A DNA stretch of 64,000 bases from Mycobacterium yunnanensis. Lineage in GTDB: Bacteria > Actinomycetota > Actinomycetes > Mycobacteriales > Mycobacteriaceae. The stretch covers positions 1 to 64,000 of the forward strand of contig NZ_JACKVK010000014.1 of NCBI RefSeq assembly GCF_025823185.1. The letters are read 5' to 3'. Below the pieces are notes generated by a model that was not told where the DNA came from, made no database searches, and was given only the letters and a program-made list of their open reading frames with translations. Below are positions 26,076 through 33,966 of this stretch, piece by piece. The position numbers were made by a program, and so were the translations under genes. Each line of letters starts with the position of its first letter. Positions within the stretch are counted from its first letter, which is position 1.

Positions 26076-26134
26076 CCGTCGATGAGGCGGGTGTGGCCGT
26101 GAGCTGTAACCTGATGCGCCAAGGGGGATTCATC

Positions 26135-26836
26135 ATGCGCCTGTGGGCTGCTCTTCTGGCAATTGTCTTGCTCCTTGCCGCGTGCAGCAAGGAGCCGCCA
26201 CCCTACGAGTCGAAATACACGGCGCCAGAGACCAGCGGACCGTCTGGTATCAGTGTGGCGATCATCGGCGACTCGTACACCAGCGGCTCCTCCCTGGGCG
26301 GGAAAGGTCCACAGGGGTGGCCTGATCTCGCCGCGAAAACGTTACGTGCGCAAGGCGTCGATGTTCAGACCACGGTGGGCGCGGAGGGCGGATCGGGGTA
26401 CCGGCACCCGGGCAACTCAAAGGGCGGAGTGTTCGACGACCAAGTGAAGAAGGTCGTGCATCCGGATGACAAACTGGTGGTGGTCTTTGGGTCGCGCAAC
26501 GACAGCGACGTGGCGCCACCCGAGTTGACGGAGTCGGTACAAAGCACCTTGGCCGACGTGAAGGCTGGCGCCCCCTCGGCCAAGGTGTTGGTCATCGGAC
26601 CGGCATGGGTGGATGGTTCGCCGACGCCGCAGGTATTGCAGGTCCGCGACATCGTGAGAGACCAGGCCGCTGCCATCGGGGCGACGTTCTACGACCCGAT
26701 TGCTCAGGGTTGGTTCGTCGGCCAGCCCCAACTGATCGGCAAGGACGGCATTCACCCCACCGACGACGGACACGCCTACATGGCCGAGAAGATCGCGCCG
26801 CTCATTGCAGCGCAGCTCCAGCCAGCGCCTAGCTAA
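26135..26836 (+). CDS. SGNH-hydrolase lipoprotein
   Basis: A 233-residue lipoprotein. The lipobox LAAC places the acylated cysteine at residue 17. The SGNH blocks are Ser47 (IIGDSYTSG), Gly86-88 (EGGSGY), Asn122 (GSRNDS) and Asp204/His207 (DGIHPT). The ATG at 26135 has AGGGGG upstream. It probably acts as an acetyl or acyl esterase or transferase at the outer face of the membrane. It follows the acyltransferase and converges with a tail-protein gene (4-base overlap) that carries the same GSRNDS block. Confidence 0.85.
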   Translation: MRLWAALLAIVLLLAACSKEPPPYESKYTAPETSGPSGISVAIIGDSYTSGSSLGGKGPQGWPDLAAKTLRAQGVDVQTTVGAEGGSGYRHPGNSKGGVFDDQVKKVVHPDDKLVVVFGSRNDSDVAPPELTESVQSTLADVKAGAPSAKVLVIGPAWVDGSPTPQVLQVRDIVRDQAAAIGATFYDPIAQGWFVGQPQLIGKDGIHPTDDGHAYMAEKIAPLIAAQLQPAPS

Positions 26837-29022
26837 GCAGCGACGAACGTCAGGTCGTCGAATGTCACGCCGCTGGCCGACGCGGTGCCACCGATTCCGT
26901 GACGGGTGGCGGTGTTGAATTGAGAGGTCGTGATCGCCGTCAGGCCGGGCACGTCGACCCCGTTCTTCCTGATGGTGATGGTGTCGCCGTTCAGCACCCA
27001 ACTGATGGTGTCGCCCGACGCCCACGCCCCGCCAGTGCCAGTGGCCACGACCGAGCTCGCATTGGCCACGACCTGCTGCAACACAATCTGACTTGAAACC
27101 ACCTGCAGGCGAAGCAGGTTCGTTTGGTTCACCAGACGCAGCGGGATTGACACCCCGGTCAGCGTGCCCCCCAGCTTCACCGAACCGGTGCCGTTCGGAG
27201 TACCCGCGTCGGGGGCTAAGTAGGCGGTGCCAGACGTCGTCGTGATCGACGCGACCCCACCCGAGGCGGCGCCAGTTATCGAGCCGAATGCCGTGTACGC
27301 CTTGCCGTTCTCCGTTGCGGTCAACGGCCCGTCGGTGGCGAAGTGGTCGACGAATCCAAGGTTGGCGGAGATGGTGTAGCCGACCGCATTGGAGGTGACC
27401 GACTTGACGAGGATCGGGTTGGACGGCAAGAACCTGGCCGTGAATGTGTAGGCGCCGGTCGCAAGCGACGAAGTGGTCTGAGTGGCGACCCCCGACGCAA
27501 CCGTTTGCGTCCCGATGAGCACGTTGTTGGCGTAGAACGCAACCTTTCCGGCGCGCTGAACAGACTGCGTCGCGGTCAATGTCACGGTCGCACCGACGTT
27601 CGCAGAAGACGACGGCGATACGGACAACGTGAGGTCGGTGGAAGAGCGCCCACCCACCGCGGCGGCGACCATCTCATCGATCCGCGGCCGATCAAGAGAG
27701 GCGTAGAACGCCTTCGCTAGTTTCTGCGCGCCCAGCACCGACGGGTGGACGTTGTCCGCGCTGTTCTTGTCCGGCGCGGTGACCACACCAAGCACGTCGT
27801 TGAACCGCCGCCCGGCCACGCGCGCAGCCTGCTTGACCGCTTCGTTGAGGACGGCAAGCGAGGTCCCGGAGACGGTGCCGTCGTCCTCCGGTCCGCACAC
27901 CTCGACGATCGGAACGTCGGCGAGCTGCGCGAGGGCGTCGCGTGCCGCTGCGAATACCTGAGAGCTGGTCGCGGTGCTGTCGTTGCGTGACCCTGCGACG
28001 AGGACGATGTGCGGGGACGCGGCCAAGATGTCGGCGATCCGGGCCCCGAATACGGACTTCCCGCCGCCGTCAGTTGTCCATCCTGTGCCGCCGATGGCGA
28101 GGTTGATGACCGAGTCGCAGCCCAGGAGCTTGGCGACGTGGTTGGGGAACGTCTCGAACTGCGAACAACCGTTCGTGGCCGGGTCGGTCGTCGAGTTCGC
28201 GTTGGCGCCCTTGCCGTACGAGTCGGCGAGGATGAGCAGCCGCTTGCGGACGTCTAAAGCAGGGCGAGTGCAGGTTTCGCCCGCCGGCACCACGACGCCG
28301 CCGAAGCTGGCGGTGTTTACCGTCTCGATTCGGATCGACCTGGCCTTGGCGGTGGGGAACGTCAGACGTACGTAGTGGACGGTGTTGGCGGTCGTGGTGA
28401 ACCACTGCAGCGGCAGCGTCAACCAGCGGCCGTTGACGGTGATGCGAAGCCCCATCGTCACGCCAGCGGAGTTGGTCTTCACGGCGATGTCGACCTTGTC
28501 GCACCCCGCAGACGTCACGAACTCCGGCACCAACGCGTACGTGGCGCCGACCGCCGACGGCTGCACAGCGGCAACCAATCCGGCGCCTGGCGAGGACACG
28601 TCTAGGCAGCCGTCGTAGCGGAAGTGTGTGTCGCCGTTGTAGTCCGGGGTTGGTGTGACGGCAGTCCCGCCAGTGATGGCACCGGTCGTCGCCACCGTCA
28701 CCGTCGGAGTGTCGTCTGCGGCGGGTGCTGCGAATACCGAATCCCACCACGGCTGACCAGACTTGACCGACAGCGCAGCCGCGGCCGCCACTGCCGCGTC
28801 AGCTGCCGCCTGGGCGGCTGACACTGGCTTGTTCGCGTCTGCCGTGTTGTTGACGTTGCCCAACCCGACATCGGCTTTCGTGGAAGCGGTCCCCGCCCCG
28901 ATGGCTTCGCGCACCGCTGCGCCATCAGAGCCCAATACGGAGACGATTTCGTCGCGAACTGCGGTGGGTAGCCGTTCGCCGGGGTCTTCGGTCGAGTCGA
29001 TCGACACCAGATACTTGGCCAC
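26833..29022 (-). CDS. Minor tail protein with SGNH hydrolase and Ig-like domains
   Basis: A 729-residue tail-fibre-type protein starting at GTG. Order: an N-terminal DPGER motif (residues 13-17, likely attachment), a tail-fibre-like linker (VGLGNVNNTADANKPVSAA), then an SGNH esterase domain with Ser268 (LADSYGKG), Asn347 (GSRNDS) and His426 (DNVHPS). Next is an Ig-like domain at about 463-555 and a lectin-like C-terminal domain. It probably deacylates a host surface glycan during adsorption. The GSRNDS block is shared with the neighbouring lipoprotein. Confidence 0.8.
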   Translation of the reverse strand: MAKYLVSIDSTEDPGERLPTAVRDEIVSVLGSDGAAVREAIGAGTASTKADVGLGNVNNTADANKPVSAAQAAADAAVAAAAALSVKSGQPWWDSVFAAPAADDTPTVTVATTGAITGGTAVTPTPDYNGDTHFRYDGCLDVSSPGAGLVAAVQPSAVGATYALVPEFVTSAGCDKVDIAVKTNSAGVTMGLRITVNGRWLTLPLQWFTTTANTVHYVRLTFPTAKARSIRIETVNTASFGGVVVPAGETCTRPALDVRKRLLILADSYGKGANANSTTDPATNGCSQFETFPNHVAKLLGCDSVINLAIGGTGWTTDGGGKSVFGARIADILAASPHIVLVAGSRNDSTATSSQVFAAARDALAQLADVPIVEVCGPEDDGTVSGTSLAVLNEAVKQAARVAGRRFNDVLGVVTAPDKNSADNVHPSVLGAQKLAKAFYASLDRPRIDEMVAAAVGGRSSTDLTLSVSPSSSANVGATVTLTATQSVQRAGKVAFYANNVLIGTQTVASGVATQTTSSLATGAYTFTARFLPSNPILVKSVTSNAVGYTISANLGFVDHFATDGPLTATENGKAYTAFGSITGAASGGVASITTTSGTAYLAPDAGTPNGTGSVKLGGTLTGVSIPLRLVNQTNLLRLQVVSSQIVLQQVVANASSVVATGTGGAWASGDTISWVLNGDTITIRKNGVDVPGLTAITTSQFNTATRHGIGGTASASGVTFDDLTFVAA

Positions 29023-29025
29023 GGG

Positions 29026-29157
29026 TCAGTCCTCGCCGTCGTCGTCGGGCACGGTGTACAGGCCGGAACCCGGCGGTTCCTCGACGATCCCGCCGCCGCC
29101 ACTGGCACCGACGGGTGTGTAGGGGACGGCCGCGTGAGGTCTGCGGACGTCCACCAT
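29026..29157 (-). CDS. 43-residue acidic prophage peptide
   Basis: The peptide starts MVDVRRPHAAVPYTPVGASG and continues with a Gly/Pro/Asp-rich end (GLYTVPDDDGED). It sits in the tail operon, and its stop lies 3 bp before the GTG of the SGNH tail protein. Both ends fit the tightly packed operon. No family is known and its role is unknown. Confidence 0.5.
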   Translation of the reverse strand: MVDVRRPHAAVPYTPVGASGGGGIVEEPPGSGLYTVPDDDGED

Positions 29158-29192
29158 GGCGGCGAAGTTAGCGACGCAGCGTGCAGCCCCCG

Positions 29193-29849
29193 TCAGCGAA
29201 CCGCCCGGGCGAACGCGTCGAACGACGCCGAGCTGTTCTCGTCGTCGAAGCCCTCCGGCACCACCACAGCCGGCCGCTCACCTTTGACCGGGTCAGGTTG
29301 ATCGGGCTTGTACAGCGACGACGTGAATTCGTCGCGCTGCAACCGATCCTGCTGCGGTTCATCGCTGGAGAACGAGTCCAACGCCGCCTGCTCCGCAACG
29401 TCCAAGATCGAGTGCATCGACGGCAACCCCATGGGGTTGCCAACGCCCTTGTCCAGCAACAGCGCGCGCACAGGACGCCAATGCCTCCCGGCGAGCACCG
29501 CCAGGGCGACGACCGCGCCGTACGGGCGGGCCGTCCCCCACGTCGCCAAGACGCGGCCCACCCGGAACACGCTGTCCGGCGGCAGCTCACCGTCCACCAT
29601 GCCCGTCAGGATCCGCTCGAGCTCCCCGTCGTCGAGGTGCTGCTGGACGAACCGGTTCGAGTGATACGACCGCTGTTCCGGTGTGGCCTTCGGGTTGTTG
29701 CCCATCGCCAGGTCGCCCAGCGCGTCCGGGCCCGGCCTGCGCATCCGCACCTCCCCGACGCCGCCCACCATCATCACCGTGAACCCGCGATTCTGGTCGC
29801 AGTCCCCCAGCAGATCGTCATACCCGGGTGGCGGTTCCCACAGTGGCAT
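29193..29849 (-). CDS. Tail-assembly-chaperone-like protein among the minor tail genes
   Basis: A 218-residue protein. The middle segment (HSNRFVQQHLDDGELERILT) matches the helix of the tail assembly chaperone encoded at 43364 (KLTNKFVQNHLSQKSIERVL). The surrounding region is similarly helical, with an acidic C-terminal tail. The N-terminal part (PPPGYDDLLGDCDQNRG) is unlike it. A chaperone-like protein is expected next to the tape measure gene; here it lies more than 13 kb away, between tail-tip genes. A second assembly chaperone is possible. Confidence 0.6.
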   Translation of the reverse strand: MPLWEPPPGYDDLLGDCDQNRGFTVMMVGGVGEVRMRRPGPDALGDLAMGNNPKATPEQRSYHSNRFVQQHLDDGELERILTGMVDGELPPDSVFRVGRVLATWGTARPYGAVVALAVLAGRHWRPVRALLLDKGVGNPMGLPSMHSILDVAEQAALDSFSSDEPQQDRLQRDEFTSSLYKPDQPDPVKGERPAVVVPEGFDDENSSASFDAFARAVR

Positions 29850-29852
29850 TGG

Positions 29853-30605
29853 TCAGCCCATCGCGACGTAGTCCAGCGCGGGGCTGAACCGGCGCGGCCC
29901 AAGCAGGTCCTTCGCGCCGTTCTCGGCGATCCACAGCGACCGGAAGCCGTTGCCCATCAGATAGTCACCGTCACCGGAACGCACCCATGGGGTGCCGCGC
30001 TGCTCACCGTTCACGTACATCGTGTGAACGTTGCCGGTGAAGACTAGGCGCGCGACGTCACCGGCCTGGAAGGTGCCGCAGTCGCGACGCTGGTTGCCCG
30101 GCGACCCGTTCACCACTGTGCTGATCCACAGGTGACCGCCGGCGGCCTGGATGCCGCAGCCGTTGTTGGCGTTGTCATCTCGGCCGCGGCCCATGACCTG
30201 CGTGTGGTACCCGCCGAGGCTGGTGAGGCTGGCCGAGTCGCCCTGAGTGGCGAAGCGGCACTCCACGAATCCGTCGTCGGTGGAGTTCTTCGCTTTGTTG
30301 TACCGGTAGCAGCTGGTGCGGAGCGACCAGAACCCGCCGAGTTGGCCGTCGGGCACGCTGACGCGGGCGCGGCCGTCCTCGACGCCGATCTTGTAGTCCG
30401 TCGCGGGGCCGTGATCGGTCCAGTCGGGGCCTAGCGTGTTGAGCGTGTCGATCGGGTAGCCGTCGGCGTCCACTCGGGTGAAGTCGTCGCGCTTCCCGCC
30501 GCTGGATGACCAGATGAGCGTGTTGCCCCTGTACCGGTTGAGGATTGGGACCGAGCCGCGGTAGCGGCCGACGATCGGGACGGATCCGCGGAACCGTTCG
30601 GGCAT
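29853..30605 (-). CDS. Minor tail protein with N-terminal tandem repeats
   Basis: A 250-residue protein. Residues 5-32 are three short repeats (FRGSVPIVGR, YRGSVPILNR, YRGNTLIW). The rest (TLGPDWTDHG, DGQLGGFWSLRTSCYRYN, GTFQAGDVARLVFTGNVHTM) looks like a concanavalin A-like lectin or glucanase fold, as seen in many tail proteins. The ATG overlaps the upstream stop as ATGA. It probably binds a surface sugar, inferred from fold resemblance and location. Confidence 0.65.
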   Translation of the reverse strand: MPERFRGSVPIVGRYRGSVPILNRYRGNTLIWSSSGGKRDDFTRVDADGYPIDTLNTLGPDWTDHGPATDYKIGVEDGRARVSVPDGQLGGFWSLRTSCYRYNKAKNSTDDGFVECRFATQGDSASLTSLGGYHTQVMGRGRDDNANNGCGIQAAGGHLWISTVVNGSPGNQRRDCGTFQAGDVARLVFTGNVHTMYVNGEQRGTPWVRSGDGDYLMGNGFRSLWIAENGAKDLLGPRRFSPALDYVAMG

Positions 30606-31021
30606 CAGGCGGTCACGTTGTAGACGACGTTCGGGTCCTTGACCGCGATGGCGGCGAATTGCGCGGCGGTGCCGTACCACTCGGTCCACTCGATCGCGTT
30701 GCCGTCGTTGTCGACTGCGGTGACGACACCTGTCCCGCACTTCGGTGGGGTGACGGCGTCAGCGGCAAGCTTCGACGTGGTGACGGATTCCGCGCCCAAG
30801 GCGAGGGTGTCGACAGCGCCGGCGTCGAGCTGCTCGCTGCCGACAGCGGCCAGTGCGATCTTCGACATCGTGACCGCGTCCTCGGCCAGCTTCGCCGTGC
30901 TGATCGACCCATTCGTCACGGTCGACGGCGCGACCTCCGCGATCTCCTCCCGCACCTCGGGCGCGAAACGCTCACCGGGATCTGCATTCAGATCGATGAA
31001 GATGCTAAACGGGCCGGCCAC
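30605..31021 (-). CDS. Minor tail protein (short, DPGER N-terminus)
   Basis: A 138-residue protein. The N terminus (FSIFIDLNADPGERFAPEVR) matches that of the SGNH tail protein (SIDSTEDPGERLPTAVRDE). The rest is repetitive (TAKLAEDAV, TSKLAADAV) in the manner of tail-fibre shafts. It may be a fibre segment that shares an attachment module with the SGNH protein. Confidence 0.6.
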   Translation of the reverse strand: MAGPFSIFIDLNADPGERFAPEVREEIAEVAPSTVTNGSISTAKLAEDAVTMSKIALAAVGSEQLDAGAVDTLALGAESVTTSKLAADAVTPPKCGTGVVTAVDNDGNAIEWTEWYGTAAQFAAIAVKDPNVVYNVTA

Positions 31022-31049
31022 GACAGCAGGCTAGCCAGACGGGGTGCCG

Positions 31050-32381
31050 CTAGAACTGCTGCAGGCCGGGGACCACGATGCTCGCGGCGATCGAATGGCC
31101 GAAGAAGATCGGGATCTCCGACGGGGTGAACCGGCGGTCAAACGACGGGAACGGCGGATTGGCCAGGAACGCTATGGCCATCGTGGACGCCAACCCCGGG
31201 ATGTCCACCAGCTCGGTCATCCCAACCGGTGGCGCCTGGTTGATCGACGCCTGCGTCGGCGAATGGTTGAAGTACGACACCGCCAGCAGGAACTGACCCT
31301 GCCGCTCCACACTCGGCGCGACCTGCTCCTCCACCAGTTGGAACCGAGACAGGTTCGACCCGATGAACCAATTCGACCCGTTGCCACCGTCATACGGGTC
31401 CGTCCCCCGCAGCGCGAGCAGCACCCCGATGGCCTCCGCGGGAAACGCGTTGTTGGTGAACTGGTACTGGGCCGGTTCGGTCAGGGGGTCGGTGACGGTG
31501 CGCGCCCAGATCCGCATGTGCACGTCGCCCAACCCAAAGAGGCCTTCGTTGCGTTGGTGCGCCAGCGCCCACCCGCCTTCGTAGGGGTTGATGTCCTCGC
31601 ATAGTCCCCACTGGTTCGCCGTGATGGCCAACAGGACGTCGCCGGCCTCCAACCCTGCGGGCGTCGCCAACGTCGTCGTGGCACCCGATGGCCCGTTCAA
31701 ACCGTTGTTCCAGGACACGTCCTGGGACACATTGCCCGGGCCGCCCACGATCGATGGAATTACCCGTGGCGGTGGGGTGGTCACTGACGGGAGCGCGAAC
31801 AGGTCGAGTCGGGTGTCACCGGAGGTGAACTTTGCCTCCGTGCCGGTGTCGCCGCCGTCGATGTTCCCCGACTCCCAGAACTCCGAGACGAACCGCACCT
31901 CTACCCGCGCGGTGATCGTCTCCCCTGGCGGCACCAGGAACATCCCGGTCTGCTGCGGCATCAGTGGCATCGTCTGCGAGTTCTGTCGCAGCTCCGCCAC
32001 CGCGTATGCCGACGAGATCGCCAGCAGGCCGCCCTTGCCGATGTCCGCGCCGGTCCCGAAGCGCGACACATCCACCATTTGGATGGTGCCGGCGCCGACC
32101 TTCACGCCGTGACTGGTTCGCAGATACGCTCGCGAGCGGGTTTGCAACGCCACCTGAGCCCCACCACGGGTCACCATGCCGTACACCCACTGCGGCACAG
32201 GCGAATCGTTCTCCCAGTCCGCGACGACGGTCTGCACCAGGTCGTTCTTCGCCCGACCGTCCGACGCGTCGTACGACTTCGCGACCGACGGCGTGGACGC
32301 GGTCTTGACACCGCGCAGCTGCATCCACGGTTGCGGGCCCACCGCATCCCCGACGACGCGGAAGTGCTCCTGAAATGTCAC
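31050..32381 (-). CDS. Minor tail protein, unknown function
   Basis: A 443-residue protein starting at GTG (MTFQEHFRVVGDAVGPQPWM). It is rich in beta-strand patterns, with a Pro-rich linker near residue 200 (ALPSVTTPPPRVIPSI). It sits in the tail-tip block with 4 bp before the next gene upstream. Size and position suggest a receptor-binding or baseplate-associated protein. No enzyme motif is recognised. Confidence 0.7.
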   Translation of the reverse strand: MTFQEHFRVVGDAVGPQPWMQLRGVKTASTPSVAKSYDASDGRAKNDLVQTVVADWENDSPVPQWVYGMVTRGGAQVALQTRSRAYLRTSHGVKVGAGTIQMVDVSRFGTGADIGKGGLLAISSAYAVAELRQNSQTMPLMPQQTGMFLVPPGETITARVEVRFVSEFWESGNIDGGDTGTEAKFTSGDTRLDLFALPSVTTPPPRVIPSIVGGPGNVSQDVSWNNGLNGPSGATTTLATPAGLEAGDVLLAITANQWGLCEDINPYEGGWALAHQRNEGLFGLGDVHMRIWARTVTDPLTEPAQYQFTNNAFPAEAIGVLLALRGTDPYDGGNGSNWFIGSNLSRFQLVEEQVAPSVERQGQFLLAVSYFNHSPTQASINQAPPVGMTELVDIPGLASTMAIAFLANPPFPSFDRRFTPSEIPIFFGHSIAASIVVPGLQQF

Positions 32382-32385
32382 CTCG

Positions 32386-32985
32386 TCACACCCCCGCTGC
32401 CGGTGTCGCGAACGCCAACAGGCGTGTCCACCGCGCCTGCGCTTCCCACCGCGGCTCGAACTCCGACGCCGTCGTCCACACCCCCGGGGTTTGGACGGCC
32501 GCGAGGTACCGGAAGTGCAGCGAGTCACCCGGGTCGATGACGCCGACGTCGACCCACGACTGTGCGCTGTCGGTGTCGAAGAACAGACGGGCATACTGCA
32601 GGTCCGCGGCGGCCGCCGACGGCCGGTCCACCTGCATCCGACCACCCATTGTGTTCTGGATGACCGACGGGAAGTCGGCCTGCGGGCTGGTGCCCTTCGC
32701 GAACGACCACGCGTCGTGGATGACGACGGTGTTGGGTGACTGCACCACCACCGACCGCGGGGCTCGCAGCACCTGCACGATGATGGCTTGCGGGTCGCGG
32801 GTGTTGTTGAACCACGTCAGATCGCCGTCGATCATCGTGACCGGGTCGGGGGCGCGCTGAATTTCGCCGTCCTTGGTGGACTCGAGGAACGCTTCTGCGA
32901 CGATCCGTGGGTACCAGTGCCGCGCCATGCCGAGACCGTTGACAGTGGCCAGCATGTTTTCTGAGGTGCAGATTTTGACGGTCAT
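32386..32985 (-). CDS. Minor tail protein, related to its upstream neighbour
   Basis: A 199-residue protein. Part of it (TWFNNTRDPQAIIVQVLRAP, later DPGDSLHFRYLAAVQTPGVW) parallels the upstream protein (VGWRNETPLPTMVMIRVIRA, APGEKLNVWYREYVWTPP). The two appear to be an old duplication. They overlap by 4 bases (32982-32985). No enzymatic motif was seen. Confidence 0.65.
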   Translation of the reverse strand: MTVKICTSENMLATVNGLGMARHWYPRIVAEAFLESTKDGEIQRAPDPVTMIDGDLTWFNNTRDPQAIIVQVLRAPRSVVVQSPNTVVIHDAWSFAKGTSPQADFPSVIQNTMGGRMQVDRPSAAAADLQYARLFFDTDSAQSWVDVGVIDPGDSLHFRYLAAVQTPGVWTTASEFEPRWEAQARWTRLLAFATPAAGV

Positions 32986-33635
32986 CCGGCCACCAACGTC
33001 CCCTGTGCGGGGAACGCCCACAGCATGATTCGTGTGAACGGGGACTGCACCTTGTGGAGGGGTTTGTTCTTGTTCGCGTTGTCGGAGAACGGTGGTGGGG
33101 TCCAGACGTACTCGCGGTACCAGACGTTGAGCTTCTCCCCCGGGGCGATTGGGCCGACCCATTCGTCTTGGGCGTTTCCGTCCATCCACGCGTACTGCAC
33201 GCCCGGGTTGGGTTCGGCGACGGTGTTGGTGCCCAGGTCGATCGCGCTGCCGGTCTGTGAGTTGTAGATGCCGGTGGTGATCGGCAACTCGGGGGTGACG
33301 TCGTCCTCGTCGATGGTGTAGGTCCATCGGTCGCGGAATTGAATCGCGTTCGGATTGCTGGTGATCCACGCCTTCGACGCCCGAATGACGCGGATCATGA
33401 CCATCGTGGGCAGCGGCGTTTCGTTGCGCCACCCCACCTTCTGGTCCTTCAGCATCCGCCCCGGCAACGCGGTCTCCGGGAACAGGGTCTGCGCGGTGTC
33501 CCCGGTGCCCAACGTCTTCACGTCCGCCACCACCCGTGGCACCGCGAACGGTTGAATGACCAGCAGGCCCGCGCTGTCGACGCCGATGTTCTCGTCGACG
33601 CAGACGTTGGGCTCCGTCCAGTCCTGCACCGCCAT
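32982..33635 (-). CDS. Minor tail protein
   Basis: A 217-residue beta-rich protein with aromatic-rich ends. It is similar to the downstream protein, as noted there. The ATG at 33635 begins MAVQDWTEPNVCVDENIGVD. It belongs to the tail-tip gene series, probably a structural or adhesion component. Confidence 0.65.
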   Translation of the reverse strand: MAVQDWTEPNVCVDENIGVDSAGLLVIQPFAVPRVVADVKTLGTGDTAQTLFPETALPGRMLKDQKVGWRNETPLPTMVMIRVIRASKAWITSNPNAIQFRDRWTYTIDEDDVTPELPITTGIYNSQTGSAIDLGTNTVAEPNPGVQYAWMDGNAQDEWVGPIAPGEKLNVWYREYVWTPPPFSDNANKNKPLHKVQSPFTRIMLWAFPAQGTLVAG

Positions 33636-33645
33636 GCCGCGGAGC

Positions 33646-33957
33646 CTACGTTTCTGGCATGTCGTCGATAGGCAAGCCGCGGGCCAGCGCCGCACTCACA
33701 GTCATGGTCTCCCATCCGGCGGCCGACCGGACGACGACCACGTCACCCATCGAGGCGGTGTCGTGGGGGATCACGATCTGGCCGGCGGTCATCACCTGAA
33801 GCTGCGACACCACCGCGCCGCCGGAGTCGAATCCGTTGACGATTGACGCCGCGGCGTTGAATGGGCTGTCGACGATTTCCCACATGGCCGAGCACATTTC
33901 GGCGCGGGTTCGGAGGGGCCAGAAGTCCACGGTGGTGGTCATGTCTGCGCTGGGCAC
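33646..33957 (-). CDS. Small tail-region protein
   Basis: A 103-residue protein starting at GTG, with AGGAG 6 bases upstream. It is mostly predicted strands (GGAVVSQLQVMTAGQIVIPH). The function is unknown. It lies in the tail operon, with short gaps on both sides. Confidence 0.65.
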   Translation of the reverse strand: MPSADMTTTVDFWPLRTRAEMCSAMWEIVDSPFNAAASIVNGFDSGGAVVSQLQVMTAGQIVIPHDTASMGDVVVVRSAAGWETMTVSAALARGLPIDDMPET

Positions 33958-33966
33958 GGGGGTCTC

